Below are positions 16,044 through 24,389 of a DNA stretch of 64,000 nt, in pieces. The stretch comes from Pseudomonas sp. KNUC1026 (lineage in GTDB: Bacteria > Pseudomonadota > Gammaproteobacteria > Pseudomonadales > Pseudomonadaceae), in NCBI RefSeq assembly GCF_021650705.1, contig NZ_CP087138.1, positions 5,157,222 to 5,221,221 of the forward strand, in the 5' to 3' direction. The position numbers and the translations under genes are program-made. The first letter of the stretch is position 1; every line of letters begins with the position of its first letter. The notes under the pieces were generated by a model that made no database searches, was not told the DNA's origin, and saw nothing but the letters and a program-made list of their open reading frames with translations.

Positions 16044-17463
16044 ATGGGTCATCGCAACGTCGAATTGTCCAATGCACGCTGGGCAGCTTTTTTATTGGTA
16101 CTGGCGTGCAGTTCAAGTTTCTGGGCCAGTAGCGGTGCTGTTCAATGGATGGACAACGGGCAATACCTTGCGCAGGCGGCTGACCCGGCCAGTGCCGATC
16201 CTTCAATGCACCCTTTGTTTCAGAGATTGATGAGCTGGGCCTGGTCGCTGGGTGGTGCGTCACTGGCCGGCGCTGCCAATGCCTGGCTGTTGCTCCCTTA
16301 TGCAGCTGCTACCGCGTGGCTGGGGCGTGGCTTGGGGTTGGGCATGGCGGCTGCGCTGGCAGCCAGTGCCGCGACAGTGCTGGCCCATGGTGTGTTCTGG
16401 CAGGCGACCAAGGCCAGCCCGGCGTTGCTGCTTGGGCTGTGTACAACACTTGCGTGGGCGCTGCACTGCGACCCGTTCCTGCGATTGCCTGCCATTGGCC
16501 GCCTGCTGGCGATCGGTGTGGCCGCAGGCCTCGCGCTCAGCGTGCACCCCATTGCGTTGTTGCTGCTGGCGCCGTTGAGCTGGCGGCTGTGGCGCCAGTA
16601 CCGCGGGCAGGCAATGCTGGTCGTGCCAGCGGTCCTGCTGGGCAGCGCCGCCGCCTGGCCGGCGGTGCTTCAGGACTTCAGCGCAGGGTTGCCGGTTCAG
16701 GCTGTGCTGCGTCATTACCTCACCGGGTTCTCGGTGCTCGAGCCGGGCAGCGGCCGCGAGGTGGCTTTGCTGCGCTGGGACCTGGTCTGGCACGAAAAAC
16801 TCGGTGATGCTGCTGATGTTCTCGCTGATCGGCCCGCAACTGGCCGGGCTGGTGTGGCGTCCGGCCAGCGATAACGCACGGGCTCTGTGGTGCGCGCTGT
16901 GGCTGGGGCTGCTGGCGAGCGTATCGTTCAACGTGTTCGACCGTTTCGCCTACTTCGTGCCCTGCGTGGGCATGGCGGCAATCCTGGGCGTGTTGAACCT
17001 GCAGGCCCGGCTGGCTGCAGGGCGGCTGACGCGTGGCGCCTTCAATGGCTCGCTGGCGGCCGGCCCGATGCTGCTGCTGTGCATGTGGGGGTTGTACGCA
17101 CAGGGTGTGTTGCACCTGCCGTCGCACAAAGAGAGCCTGCCTTACCGGGATGACATCCATTACCTGATGGTGCCATGGCTGCCCGACCGCTCCGCTGCGG
17201 CCTTTGCCCAGCACTACGAAGGCGCTGCGCCGGCGGGTGCGCTGATCGTGTCCGACGAAACGCCCTTGGGCGCATTGCGCTCCGCTCAGGCGGCGGGGCT
17301 GCTGCAGGGTCGCCAGTTCGAGCCGTGCGACAGTGCCAGCGACATCGGCATGTTCGTACGTGGGCCGGGTGCTTACCTGCCCCGCACCAGCTACTGCGAG
17401 CGAATCGTGGAGCGGTACCGGCTGAACAAGCTGATGGTGGGCTACCAGCTGGAGCCGCGTTGA
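16044..17463 (+). pseudogene. polytopic membrane protein, DUF2723/GT-C-like, one-base frameshift
   Basis: I do not recognise a named function. The N-terminal half has about seven hydrophobic segments; after the first, WMDNGQYLAQAADPA..HPLFQ resembles the acidic, HP-containing first periplasmic loop of GT-C fold transferases such as DUF2723. The C-terminal half, in another frame from about 16800, continues with membrane segments and a soluble tail of about 110 residues. Reducing the A run at 16795-16799 from five to four joins them into 472 residues. The start is taken as ATG 16044, ten bases after TTGGAG; ATG 16035 is possible but too close to that site. It is divergent from the Lrp-type gene and convergent with the CPBP gene. 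Confidence 0.6.
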
Positions 17464-17464
17464 C

Positions 17465-18248
17465 TCACCCGGCTAGCGCCGGGTAGCTGAACAGCGTGAA
17501 ATGCACAGCGTTAATGCTCGCGTGTACCGCAATCGCACACAGCAAACCCCCATGGCGCCATGCCAGCCCGTAGCCGACACCTGCAAGGCCGGCCAGCAAC
17601 ACCCAGGCCGGCCCCAGCCCCAGATGCGCCAGCCCGAACAACGCACTGGCCGCTAACAGCCCGGGGCCATGGCCAACGCGCCGGGCAAGCCACCTTTGCA
17701 GGTAGCCCCGAAATAGCAGCTCCTCCACTACGCACACCAGCAGAATGTTGTTGGCAAGCCACCAGCCCGCGCCCTCGGGCCATTTCGGGCGCCCAGGCCA
17801 GCCAGCCGAGGCCAAGCGCAAGGCCGAACAGCACAGCTGCGCTGCCAAGCGTGACCGCCGCCCATGTGCCCAGCACCTTGGGCCAGCGTTGTCGAGTGGC
17901 GATGGCCGGGCATGCCAGGAGCAGCCACACGCCGATCAGTGGTTTGTCCAGGTTCAGCGCGAACGTGAAGGGGAGCGCACCGGGGCTCAGCACGGTGTCG
18001 GTCATCACCCTGGCGCTGTAGAAGCCTGGCCACTGGTGGGCGGCGAGCACGATGCCCACCAGCAGGAACAGGCCGTGGCCGGCGCTGCGGGCCATGGCCA
18101 CAGAATGACGCGCCAGCAGGGCTGCCATGGCCAGCACCAGCAACGCGCCGAGTGCCTGCATGCCTAATTGGCCTTGGGTCAGCGCCAGGGCATATCCGGT
18201 AGCCAGCAGCATGGCTGGCCACGTCGTGCGCCGGGTATCAGCCTGCAT
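17465..18248 (-). pseudogene. CPBP-family intramembrane protein (Abi/CAAX-like), one-base frameshift
   Basis: The N-terminal part (from ATG 18248) has several membrane segments. The C-terminal part, in another frame, holds the family's three motifs: EELLFRG (EExxxR), FGLAHLG (FxxxH) and HASINAVHF (HxxxN). Shortening the T run at 17783-17785 (A on the coding strand) by one base joins them into 260 residues. Members are putative membrane metalloproteases, some linked to prenyl processing or bacteriocin immunity; the substrate here is unknown. Its start overlaps the preceding flavoprotein stop by 11 bp, so the two are co-transcribed. Confidence 0.72.
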
Positions 18249-19473
18249 TGGCCAGGTAATCGAGCATGCCTTGCGCCGCCTGGCGGCCGCTGGCGAAACA
18301 GGCGGTGAGCAGGTACCCGCCTGTAGGCGCTTCCCAGTCGAGCATTTCGCCGGCACAGAACACCCCCGGCAGTGCGTGCAACATCAGGCCGTCGCTCAGG
18401 CCCTGGCGGCAGACACCGCCAGCGCTGCTGATCGCTTCGTCCAGGGGCCGGGTACGCAGCAAAGGGCAGGGCAGCGCCTTGATTGCCTGGGCCAGGCGCT
18501 CGGGTTGGTCGAACGCGCTTTTGTCCAGCAGTTCGCGCAGCAGCGCAGCCTTGGCGCCGTCCAGTCGCAACTGGCTGTGCAGGTGCTTGGCCATGCTGCG
18601 GCTGCCACGGGGTTTTTCCAGCGCTGCGCGCACCTTGGCCAGCGGTTGTTGTGGCAGCAGGTCGATCAACAGCGGTGCCTGCCCTTGGCGCTCGATGGCC
18701 TGGCGCAGGCTGGCCGACAGCGCATAGATCAGGCTGCCCTCCAGGCCGTGCTCGGTGAGGATGGCTTCACCGCTGTGCATCGCTTGCCCAGGCAGGCCCA
18801 TGGCGATGTTTTTCAACGGGCTGCCGGCGAACTTGCTCTTGAGCATATCGCTCCAGCCGCTTACCTCGAACCCGCAGTTGGCCGGGCGCAGAGCCGCGAC
18901 GGGCACGCCACGCTGCGCAAGCCAAGGCTGCCAGGCGCCATCTGAGCCCAGCCGCGGCCAACTGGCGCCGCCCAGCGCCAGCAGGGTCGCAGGGGGGCTG
19001 AGCCGAAGTTCGCCCTGCGCGCTGTCGATCAGCAAGCGGCCTTGCTCGTCCCAGCCCTGCCAGCGGTGGCGGGTATGAATTTGCACGCCTTGCTCGCGCA
19101 GCCGCGCAACCCACGCGCGCAACAGCGGCGCGGCTTTCATGTCGATGGGGAACACCCGGCCGGAGCTGCCGATGAAGGTATCCAGGCCCAGCCCTCGAAC
19201 CCAGGCGCGTAACGCCTCGGCATCGAAATCCTGCAGCCAGGCGCCGACCCAATCGGCCTGTTCGTAGTAGCGCTGCACGAACGCAGGCGTTGGCTCGCTG
19301 TGGGTGATGTTCATTCCCCCCACACCGGCCAGCAGAAACTTGCGGCCCACCGAGGGCATGGCGTCATGGATCGCCACTGAGTACCCGGCCTGGCTCAGCA
19401 CCTCGGCGGCCATCAGCCCGGCGGGGCCTGCGCCGATGATGGCAATGGGGGAGGTGCTGGGGTGGGTGGGCAT
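18238..19473 (-). CDS. HI0933-like flavoprotein, PP_4765 family
   Basis: A 411-residue flavoprotein of the NAD(P)/FAD-dependent HI0933/YhiN group. The dinucleotide motif IIGAGPAGLMAAEVL starts near residue 11 and is followed by VGRKFLLAGVGGMNITHSE, the group's signature. A C-terminal FAD block FCAGEMLDWEAPTGGYLL is present. The subfamily is the one named for P. putida PP_4765; its reaction is unknown. The ATG at 19473 is preferred because the flavin motif follows closely; an in-frame start 48 bp upstream adds an unconserved leader. It lies 160 bp from the deacetylase-like gene stop, a gap with two DnaA boxes. Confidence 0.88.
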   Translation of the reverse strand: MPTHPSTSPIAIIGAGPAGLMAAEVLSQAGYSVAIHDAMPSVGRKFLLAGVGGMNITHSEPTPAFVQRYYEQADWVGAWLQDFDAEALRAWVRGLGLDTFIGSSGRVFPIDMKAAPLLRAWVARLREQGVQIHTRHRWQGWDEQGRLLIDSAQGELRLSPPATLLALGGASWPRLGSDGAWQPWLAQRGVPVAALRPANCGFEVSGWSDMLKSKFAGSPLKNIAMGLPGQAMHSGEAILTEHGLEGSLIYALSASLRQAIERQGQAPLLIDLLPQQPLAKVRAALEKPRGSRSMAKHLHSQLRLDGAKAALLRELLDKSAFDQPERLAQAIKALPCPLLRTRPLDEAISSAGGVCRQGLSDGLMLHALPGVFCAGEMLDWEAPTGGYLLTACFASGRQAAQGMLDYLANAG

Positions 19474-19563
19474 GGCGGGGTTCACTGGCTTGAAAGCCGC
19501 GCAGTTTAACCGAGCAGGCATTCCCGGTCATTGGCTAAAAAATAACCAGTGCTCTGGCGGGCT

Positions 19564-19606
19564 TGTGGATAAAGGGCGCGGCGGGCTTTCACAGAGGTTA
19601 TCCACA
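19564..19606. promoter_or_regulatory. pair of perfect DnaA boxes, inverted
   Basis: TGTGGATAA at 19564-19572 and TTATCCACA at 19598-19606 are both exact matches to the DnaA box TTATnCACA, in opposite orientation with starts 34 bp apart, in a 160-bp gap. No replication gene is nearby. They may titrate DnaA or control the flavoprotein promoter. Confidence 0.6.
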
Positions 19607-19633
19607 GGCACCTCCACAGCGGATGGGGGTAAC

Positions 19634-20545
19634 TTACTGGTTTTCCCAGACTTTTTTTGCCGTGTGGTGAAGGATGCCATGGCGCCTGGCTAGGGCGTGG
19701 CGGTCTTTGCTGTAGCCGCCGCCGATCACACCCATCACCGGGATGCCGCGCCCAAGGCAGCGGCGCATCACCGTTTCATCGCGCCGCGCCAGGCCTTGGT
19801 CGGTCAGGCAAAGATAGCCGAGCGCGTCGTCCTGGTGAACGTCTACACCGGCGTCGTAGAGCACCAGGTCGGGCTGGTAGAGCGGCAGCAGGTAATCCAG
19901 TGCGTCTTCCACCACTTTGAGATAGTCATCGTCGCCCATGCCGCGTGGCAATGGGATATCCCAGTCGCTGTGGGCCTTGCGCACGGGGAAATTCTGTTCG
20001 CAGTGCAGCGACACGGTGACCGCGTCAGGGGTGTCCTCGAGGATGCGCGCCGTGCCGTCGCCCTGGTGCACGTCGCAGTCGAAGATCAGCACCCGCCCGA
20101 CCTTGCCGGCCTCCAGCAGATAGCGGCTGATGACCGCCAGGTCGTTGAAAATGCAGAACCCAGCCGGGTAGTCGTAGTGCGCATGATGTGTGCCGCCGGC
20201 CAGGTGGCAGGCCAGGCCATGGGCCAGCGCTTGCTCGGCGGCCAGCAGCGAGCCGCCCACCGCACGCACGGTGCGCCGTGCCAATGCTTCGCTCCAGGGC
20301 AGGCCGAGGCGGCGTTGATCATCCGGTGGCAACTCGCCGGCCATGTAGCGCTCTATATAAACGCGGTCATGGGCCAGGGCGAGGATGTCCGGCGGGCACA
20401 GGGCCGGGCGCAGCAGTTGTTCGCTGCGAGCGACCCCTGTGTCGATCAAATGATCGTGCAGCAGCCGAAATTTCTCCATGGGGAACCGGTGACCGGCTGG
20501 AAAGTCTGGGCTGTAGTCTTCGTGATAGATCAGCGGCAACGGCAT
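19634..20545 (-). CDS. histone deacetylase-family hydrolase
   Basis: A 303-residue member of the arginase-deacetylase fold family. Metal and catalytic motifs are in place: GGTHHAHYDYPAGFCIFND carries the paired histidines, IFDCDVHQGDGT the D-x-H zinc ligands, and LYDAGVDVHQDD the second aspartate. Bacterial relatives deacetylate acetylpolyamines or acetoin-related small molecules; the substrate here is not known. The ATG at 20545 matches the family start (MPLPLIYHEDYSPDFP). It is divergent from the GNAT gene 70 bp away. Confidence 0.88.
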   Translation of the reverse strand: MPLPLIYHEDYSPDFPAGHRFPMEKFRLLHDHLIDTGVARSEQLLRPALCPPDILALAHDRVYIERYMAGELPPDDQRRLGLPWSEALARRTVRAVGGSLLAAEQALAHGLACHLAGGTHHAHYDYPAGFCIFNDLAVISRYLLEAGKVGRVLIFDCDVHQGDGTARILEDTPDAVTVSLHCEQNFPVRKAHSDWDIPLPRGMGDDDYLKVVEDALDYLLPLYQPDLVLYDAGVDVHQDDALGYLCLTDQGLARRDETVMRRCLGRGIPVMGVIGGGYSKDRHALARRHGILHHTAKKVWENQ

Positions 20546-20615
20546 GATGGTGGGCCTTGGAAACAGGCCGCTATCTTGCCACTCCCTTAGCGCTTTGAAG
20601 AACAAGGAGTGATCG

Positions 20616-21221
20616 ATGACGCCGATCCTGGAGCTGAGAAGCCCACGGCTGCGGTTGCGCCAGTGGCGTGACGCGGACCTGGATGCGTTTTCGGCGATGT
20701 GCGCCGACGAGCAGGTGATGCGCCATCTTCCGGCATTGCTCAGCCGCCTGGAAAGCGCCGCGCTGATCGGGCGCATCCGTGGCCATTTCAATGAGTACGG
20801 CTATGGCCTGTGGGCGCTGGAGCACCATGACAGCGGCGCCTTCATCGGCCTCACAGGCCTTTTGCAGGTCAGCTTCGATGCGCCTTTTGCACCGGCGGTG
20901 GAGATCGGCTGGCGCCTGGCGCGTGAACACTGGGGCCTGGGTTATGCCAGCGAGGCGGCCGTGGCCTGCTTGAGTGCAGCGTTCGGCAAGCTGGAGCTCG
21001 ACGAAGTGGTGAGCTTCACCGCCCACAGCAACCTGCCGTCGGAGAAGGTGATGCAGGCGCTGGGCATGGTTCACGACCCCGAAGGCGATTTCGATCACCC
21101 CGGCCTGCCTGAGGGCCACCCCCTCCGGCGCCACTTGCTGTACCGCATCAGCCGCGGCCAGTGGGGCGAAACCATGGGGTATGATGGCAACTTTTTACCG
21201 CTGCCTGGGAGTGCTCCATGA
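20616..21221 (+). CDS. GNAT-family N-acetyltransferase (RimJ/RimL-type)
   Basis: A 201-residue protein with the RimL-like opening LRSPRLRLRQWRDADLDAF and an acetyl-CoA pocket around residues 105-125, where REHWGLGYASEA supplies the Q/RxxGxG/A-type loop. The late block SNLPSEKVMQALGM matches the family's N..S..V.eklGF motif. It probably acetylates a protein N-terminus or a small amine; the target is unknown. Its stop overlaps the tesB ATG by 4 bp (ATGA), so the two are translated together. The divergent deacetylase-like gene hints at an acetylation pair, which is speculative. Confidence 0.85.
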   Translation: MTPILELRSPRLRLRQWRDADLDAFSAMCADEQVMRHLPALLSRLESAALIGRIRGHFNEYGYGLWALEHHDSGAFIGLTGLLQVSFDAPFAPAVEIGWRLAREHWGLGYASEAAVACLSAAFGKLELDEVVSFTAHSNLPSEKVMQALGMVHDPEGDFDHPGLPEGHPLRRHLLYRISRGQWGETMGYDGNFLPLPGSAP

Positions 21222-22087
21222 GCCAAGTGCTCGACGATCTCGTTCACCTGCTGAGCCTCGAAGCGATCGAGGAAAACCTGTTCCGTGGCAACAGCCAGGA
21301 CCTGGGCTTTCGCCAGCTGTTCGGCGGCCAGGTGCTCGGCCAGTCGCTGTCGGCGGCCAGCCAGACGGTGGAGCCGGGCCGGCACGTGCACTCGCTGCAC
21401 GGTTACTTCCTGCGCCCCGGGGATGCGGCGTTGCCGGTGGTCTACATGGTCGACCGCGTGCGTGACGGTGGCAGCTTTACCACCCGCCGGGTCACGGCGG
21501 TGCAGAAGGGCAAGCAGATCTTCACCGCTTCCATGTCGTTTCAGGGCGATGAGCCGGGCATGGAGCACCAGACCCCCATGCCGCAGGTGCCAGGGCCGGA
21601 AAACCTGCCCACCGAGCTTGAGCTGATGCGCCAGCACGAGCACCTGATCCCCGCGCCGCTGCGAGAAAAACTGCTGTGCGCCAAGCCCATCGAAATGCGC
21701 CCGGTGACCGAGCGCGACCCGTACAACCCGACCCCGGGCGAGCCGGTCAAGTACATCTGGTTTCGCGCCGACGGCCGCCTGGCACAGAACCCTGCGCTGC
21801 ATCGCTGGATCCTGGCCTATGCCTCGGACTTCAACCTGCTCACCACGGCGCTGCTGCCCCACGCCAAGTCGGTGTGGCACCCAGATATGCAGATCGCCAG
21901 CCTCGACCACGCGCTGTGGTTCCACGGCAACGTGGTGGCCGACGACTGGCTGCTTTATGCCCTCGACAGCCCGTGGGCCGGCAACGCACGCGGCTTCAGC
22001 CGTGGCAGCGTGTACAACCGGGCCGGGCAACTGGTCGCCTCCTCGGCTCAGGAAGGGCTGATTCGCCATCGCAAGGATTGGGCATGA
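21218..22087 (+). CDS. tesB: acyl-CoA thioesterase II
   Basis: A 289-residue double hot-dog thioesterase. The N-terminal domain has FRGNSQDLGFRQLFGGQVLGQSL and the HSLHGYFLRPGD block; the C-terminal domain has SLDHALWFH, which includes the active-site aspartate, and DDWLLYALDSPWAGNARG. TesB hydrolyses medium- and long-chain acyl-CoA to free acids in the cytoplasm. Length matches E. coli TesB (286). It is coupled to its neighbours by ATGA overlaps on both sides. Confidence 0.95.
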   Translation: MSQVLDDLVHLLSLEAIEENLFRGNSQDLGFRQLFGGQVLGQSLSAASQTVEPGRHVHSLHGYFLRPGDAALPVVYMVDRVRDGGSFTTRRVTAVQKGKQIFTASMSFQGDEPGMEHQTPMPQVPGPENLPTELELMRQHEHLIPAPLREKLLCAKPIEMRPVTERDPYNPTPGEPVKYIWFRADGRLAQNPALHRWILAYASDFNLLTTALLPHAKSVWHPDMQIASLDHALWFHGNVVADDWLLYALDSPWAGNARGFSRGSVYNRAGQLVASSAQEGLIRHRKDWA

Positions 22088-22674
22088 ACCTGAGCGCACA
22101 GCAACACTGGGTTTTCGACATGGACGGCACGCTCACCCTGGCTGTGCATGATTTTGCAGCCATTCGGGTAGCGCTCGATATCCCACCTGAAGACGACATC
22201 CTTGGCCACCTGGCGGCGTTGCCGGCCGATGAGGCGCAGCGCAAGCATGCGTGGTTGCTGGAGCATGAGCGAGAGCTGGCGGTCGGTGCGCAGGCCGCAC
22301 CAGGTGCCGTGGCGCTGGTGCGCACGCTGCATGCCAAAGGCTGCCGGCTGGCGGTGCTCACCCGTAATGCGCGGGAGCTGGCACACATCACCCTGGCGGC
22401 GATCGGCGTGGACGATTGTTTCGATGTGGCGGACATCTACGGCCGCGACGAAGCTGCGCCAAAGCCTGACCCTGAGGGCCTGCAGCTCATTGCCAGGAAA
22501 TGGGGCGTGGCGCCGGAGGCGTTGGTGATGGTGGGCGATTACCGCATCGACCTCGCCTGTGGCCGTGCGGCGGGGGCTGATACGGTGCTGGTGAACCTGC
22601 CGGAAAACCCCTGGCCGGAACTGGCCGATGCGCACTACATCGATTGCGCGGCGATGCTCCAGGCGCTGAGCTAG
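22084..22674 (+). CDS. HAD-family phosphatase
   Basis: A 196-residue HAD subfamily IA hydrolase. Motif I is FDMDGTLT with the nucleophilic D17, motif II is VLTRNARE, motif III is the lysine in APKPDPEG, and motif IV is GDYRIDLACG. The small helical cap between motifs I and II is typical of phosphoglycolate-like phosphatases. The substrate is unknown. It follows tesB with a 4-bp overlap, and its stop overlaps the plsY stop on the other strand by 4 bp. Confidence 0.85.
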   Translation: MNLSAQQHWVFDMDGTLTLAVHDFAAIRVALDIPPEDDILGHLAALPADEAQRKHAWLLEHERELAVGAQAAPGAVALVRTLHAKGCRLAVLTRNARELAHITLAAIGVDDCFDVADIYGRDEAAPKPDPEGLQLIARKWGVAPEALVMVGDYRIDLACGRAAGADTVLVNLPENPWPELADAHYIDCAAMLQALS

Positions 22675-23249
22675 AAGTGCCGCTCGCGGCCTGCGAACAG
22701 GTCGCGCAGGTTGCCACGGTGGCGCCAGACGATCAGCAATGTGAGCACCGCCATCGGCAACAGCGCTTCGGGCGCTTTCCAGGCCAGCAGCGGCAGGGTC
22801 ATGGGGGTTGCAAGTAACGAAGCCAGCGAACTGGTGCGGCTCAGGTAGAACGCCAGCAGCCAGACGGCCATCGCCAGCAGCAAAGCTGGCGGGTAGAGTG
22901 CCAGCAGCATGCCGGCGGCAGTGGCCACACCCTTGCCGCCGCGAAAGCGGAAGTACAGCGGGAACATGTGCCCCAGCACCGCGCACAAACCGACCCAGGC
23001 CTGGCCCTGCAGCGACATGCCCAGGGCTTTGGCCAGCAGCACCGGTACGAACCCTTTGGCCAGATCGCCGAACAATGTGAGAATGGCGAGCTTGCGCCCA
23101 GCCAGGCGCAGCATGTTGGTGGCACCCGCATTGCCGGAGCCGCTTTCGCGAGGGTCGGGCCTGCCGGCCAGGCGGCTCAGAACGATCGCGAACGAAACCG
23201 AGCCAAGCAGGTAAGCGGCTGTAGCCAAAGGTGCCAGCAACCAAGACAT
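22671..23249 (-). CDS. plsY: glycerol-3-phosphate acyltransferase PlsY
   Basis: A 192-residue integral membrane protein with five hydrophobic segments and the PlsY motifs SGNAGATNMLR (motif 1), a glycine-rich RGGKGVATAAG (motif 2) and a late third motif. It transfers the acyl group from acyl-phosphate to glycerol-3-phosphate, the first step of phospholipid synthesis, at the inner membrane. It is divergent from folB, a common arrangement. tsaD, often its neighbour in pseudomonads, is absent; a HAD gene takes its place. Confidence 0.95.
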   Translation of the reverse strand: MSWLLAPLATAAYLLGSVSFAIVLSRLAGRPDPRESGSGNAGATNMLRLAGRKLAILTLFGDLAKGFVPVLLAKALGMSLQGQAWVGLCAVLGHMFPLYFRFRGGKGVATAAGMLLALYPPALLLAMAVWLLAFYLSRTSSLASLLATPMTLPLLAWKAPEALLPMAVLTLLIVWRHRGNLRDLFAGRERHF

Positions 23250-23323
23250 GTGGACTATTCCGGGCGGGGACGCCCCGATTCTAACGGCGCACTGCGCCGT
23301 TGTCGTGCAGTGGAGTGAAGTGT

Positions 23324-23680
23324 TTGGACAACGTGTTCATCGACGGCCTTGAAGTGGACACCGTCATCGGTGCCTACGACTGGGAGCGCAAGATCCGCCA
23401 GTGCCTGCGCCTGGACCTGACCTTCGGCTGGGACAACCGCCCGGCGGCGGCCGGTGACGATCTGGAAAAAGCGCTCGACTACGCCAAGGTCGCCGAGCGC
23501 GTGCAGGCCTTCGCCGATGCCTCGTCGTTCGTGCTGGTGGAGACTTTCGCCGAGCGCCTGGCCGAGGTATTGATGAGCGAGTTCGGTATTCCATGGCTGC
23601 GTTTGCGCCTGACCAAGCCTGGCGCGGTGCCGGCGGCACGCGGTGGGGTTGGTGTGGAGATCGAGCGCGGATGCCGCTGA
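23324..23680 (+). CDS. folB: dihydroneopterin aldolase FolB
   Basis: A 118-residue protein beginning at a TTG codon (LDNVFIDGLEVDTVIGAYDWER), with GGAG eight bases upstream; the TTG is read as the start because family members begin exactly there with MD. It carries the catalytic E22 in YDWER and the conserved lysine in RLRLTKPGA. It converts dihydroneopterin to 6-hydroxymethyldihydropterin in folate synthesis. The stop lies within the folK start region (10-bp overlap). Confidence 0.93.
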   Translation: MDNVFIDGLEVDTVIGAYDWERKIRQCLRLDLTFGWDNRPAAAGDDLEKALDYAKVAERVQAFADASSFVLVETFAERLAEVLMSEFGIPWLRLRLTKPGAVPAARGGVGVEIERGCR

Positions 23681-24177
23681 CACGTGTCTACCTGGGCGTC
23701 GGTAGCAACATCGACCGCCATCGCCACATCAGCGCCGGGCTGGACGCGCTGGCGGAGTTCGTTACGCAGATGCAGTGCTCGCCGGTGTTCGAAAGCGAGC
23801 CTGTGGGTGTGCGCAGTGGGCCGTTCTTCAACCTGGTGGTCACCGGCTTTACCGACCTTGCACTGATGGACCTGAGCCGCAGGCTCAAATTCATCGAGGC
23901 CGATAACGGCCGCTACGCGCCAGACCGCGTGGGCCTGCCGCTGGACATCGACGTGCTGCTCTATGGCGAAGAGGTGGGCAGTTTCGAAGGGCTGGTGCTG
24001 CCACGGGCCGAAATCCTGAAGAATGCCTTCGTGCTGTGGCCGCTCAGCCTGCTTGCGCCTGATCGTTTGCACCCGGTGGCACAGCGCAGCTTCGCGCAGT
24101 TGTGGGAGCAGGCGCAGATCGACCAGCGCCTGGCGCCCGCACCGTTCGAATGGCGCGGGCGGCAGTTGACGCCCTGA
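23671..24177 (+). CDS. folK: HPPK pyrophosphokinase FolK
   Basis: A 168-residue protein beginning MPLTRVYLGVGSNID, the HPPK start. The magnesium-binding pair is seen in LDIDVLLYG, and FFNLVV and LPRAEI match family blocks. It transfers pyrophosphate from ATP to 6-hydroxymethyldihydropterin, the step after FolB. The 10-bp overlap with folB indicates coupling. Downstream is an array of REP units and the convergent cca gene. Confidence 0.93.
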   Translation: MPLTRVYLGVGSNIDRHRHISAGLDALAEFVTQMQCSPVFESEPVGVRSGPFFNLVVTGFTDLALMDLSRRLKFIEADNGRYAPDRVGLPLDIDVLLYGEEVGSFEGLVLPRAEILKNAFVLWPLSLLAPDRLHPVAQRSFAQLWEQAQIDQRLAPAPFEWRGRQLTP

Positions 24178-24185
24178 AGCAGGCG

Positions 24186-24389
24186 CGTCGCGCGGCGAGC
24201 CGCTCTCCTGCGGTTTAGCTGGTGGGCGGACGGTTCAGCCAGTGGGAGGCTGTCGCGCGGCAAGCCGCCCTCCCACCGCAGATCAGCAGATCACCCAGTG
24301 GGGGGCCGGCTTGCCGGGCGACGCTCTCCCATGGTTTACCCGGTTGAGGCGGACGGTTTACCCAGTGGGAGGCCGGCTTGCCGGGCGAC
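24186..24389. repeat. REP-type repeat array at the folK-cca junction
   Basis: Four units of the same G+C-rich repeat seen near 13.45 kb occur here: a degenerate forward copy about 24186-24210, a forward copy 24252-24275 and reverse copies 24299-24322 and 24366-24389. A flanking spacer (about 24211-24250) is repeated about 122 bp later. The last copy lies inside the cca reading frame. Neighbouring copies face each other and can form hairpins, as in BIMEs. Confidence 0.8.

Noticed and set aside
24186..24389. CRISPR-like repeats
   Set aside because: The units are imperfect, in both orientations and form hairpins, with unequal spacers; they are REP-type repeats.
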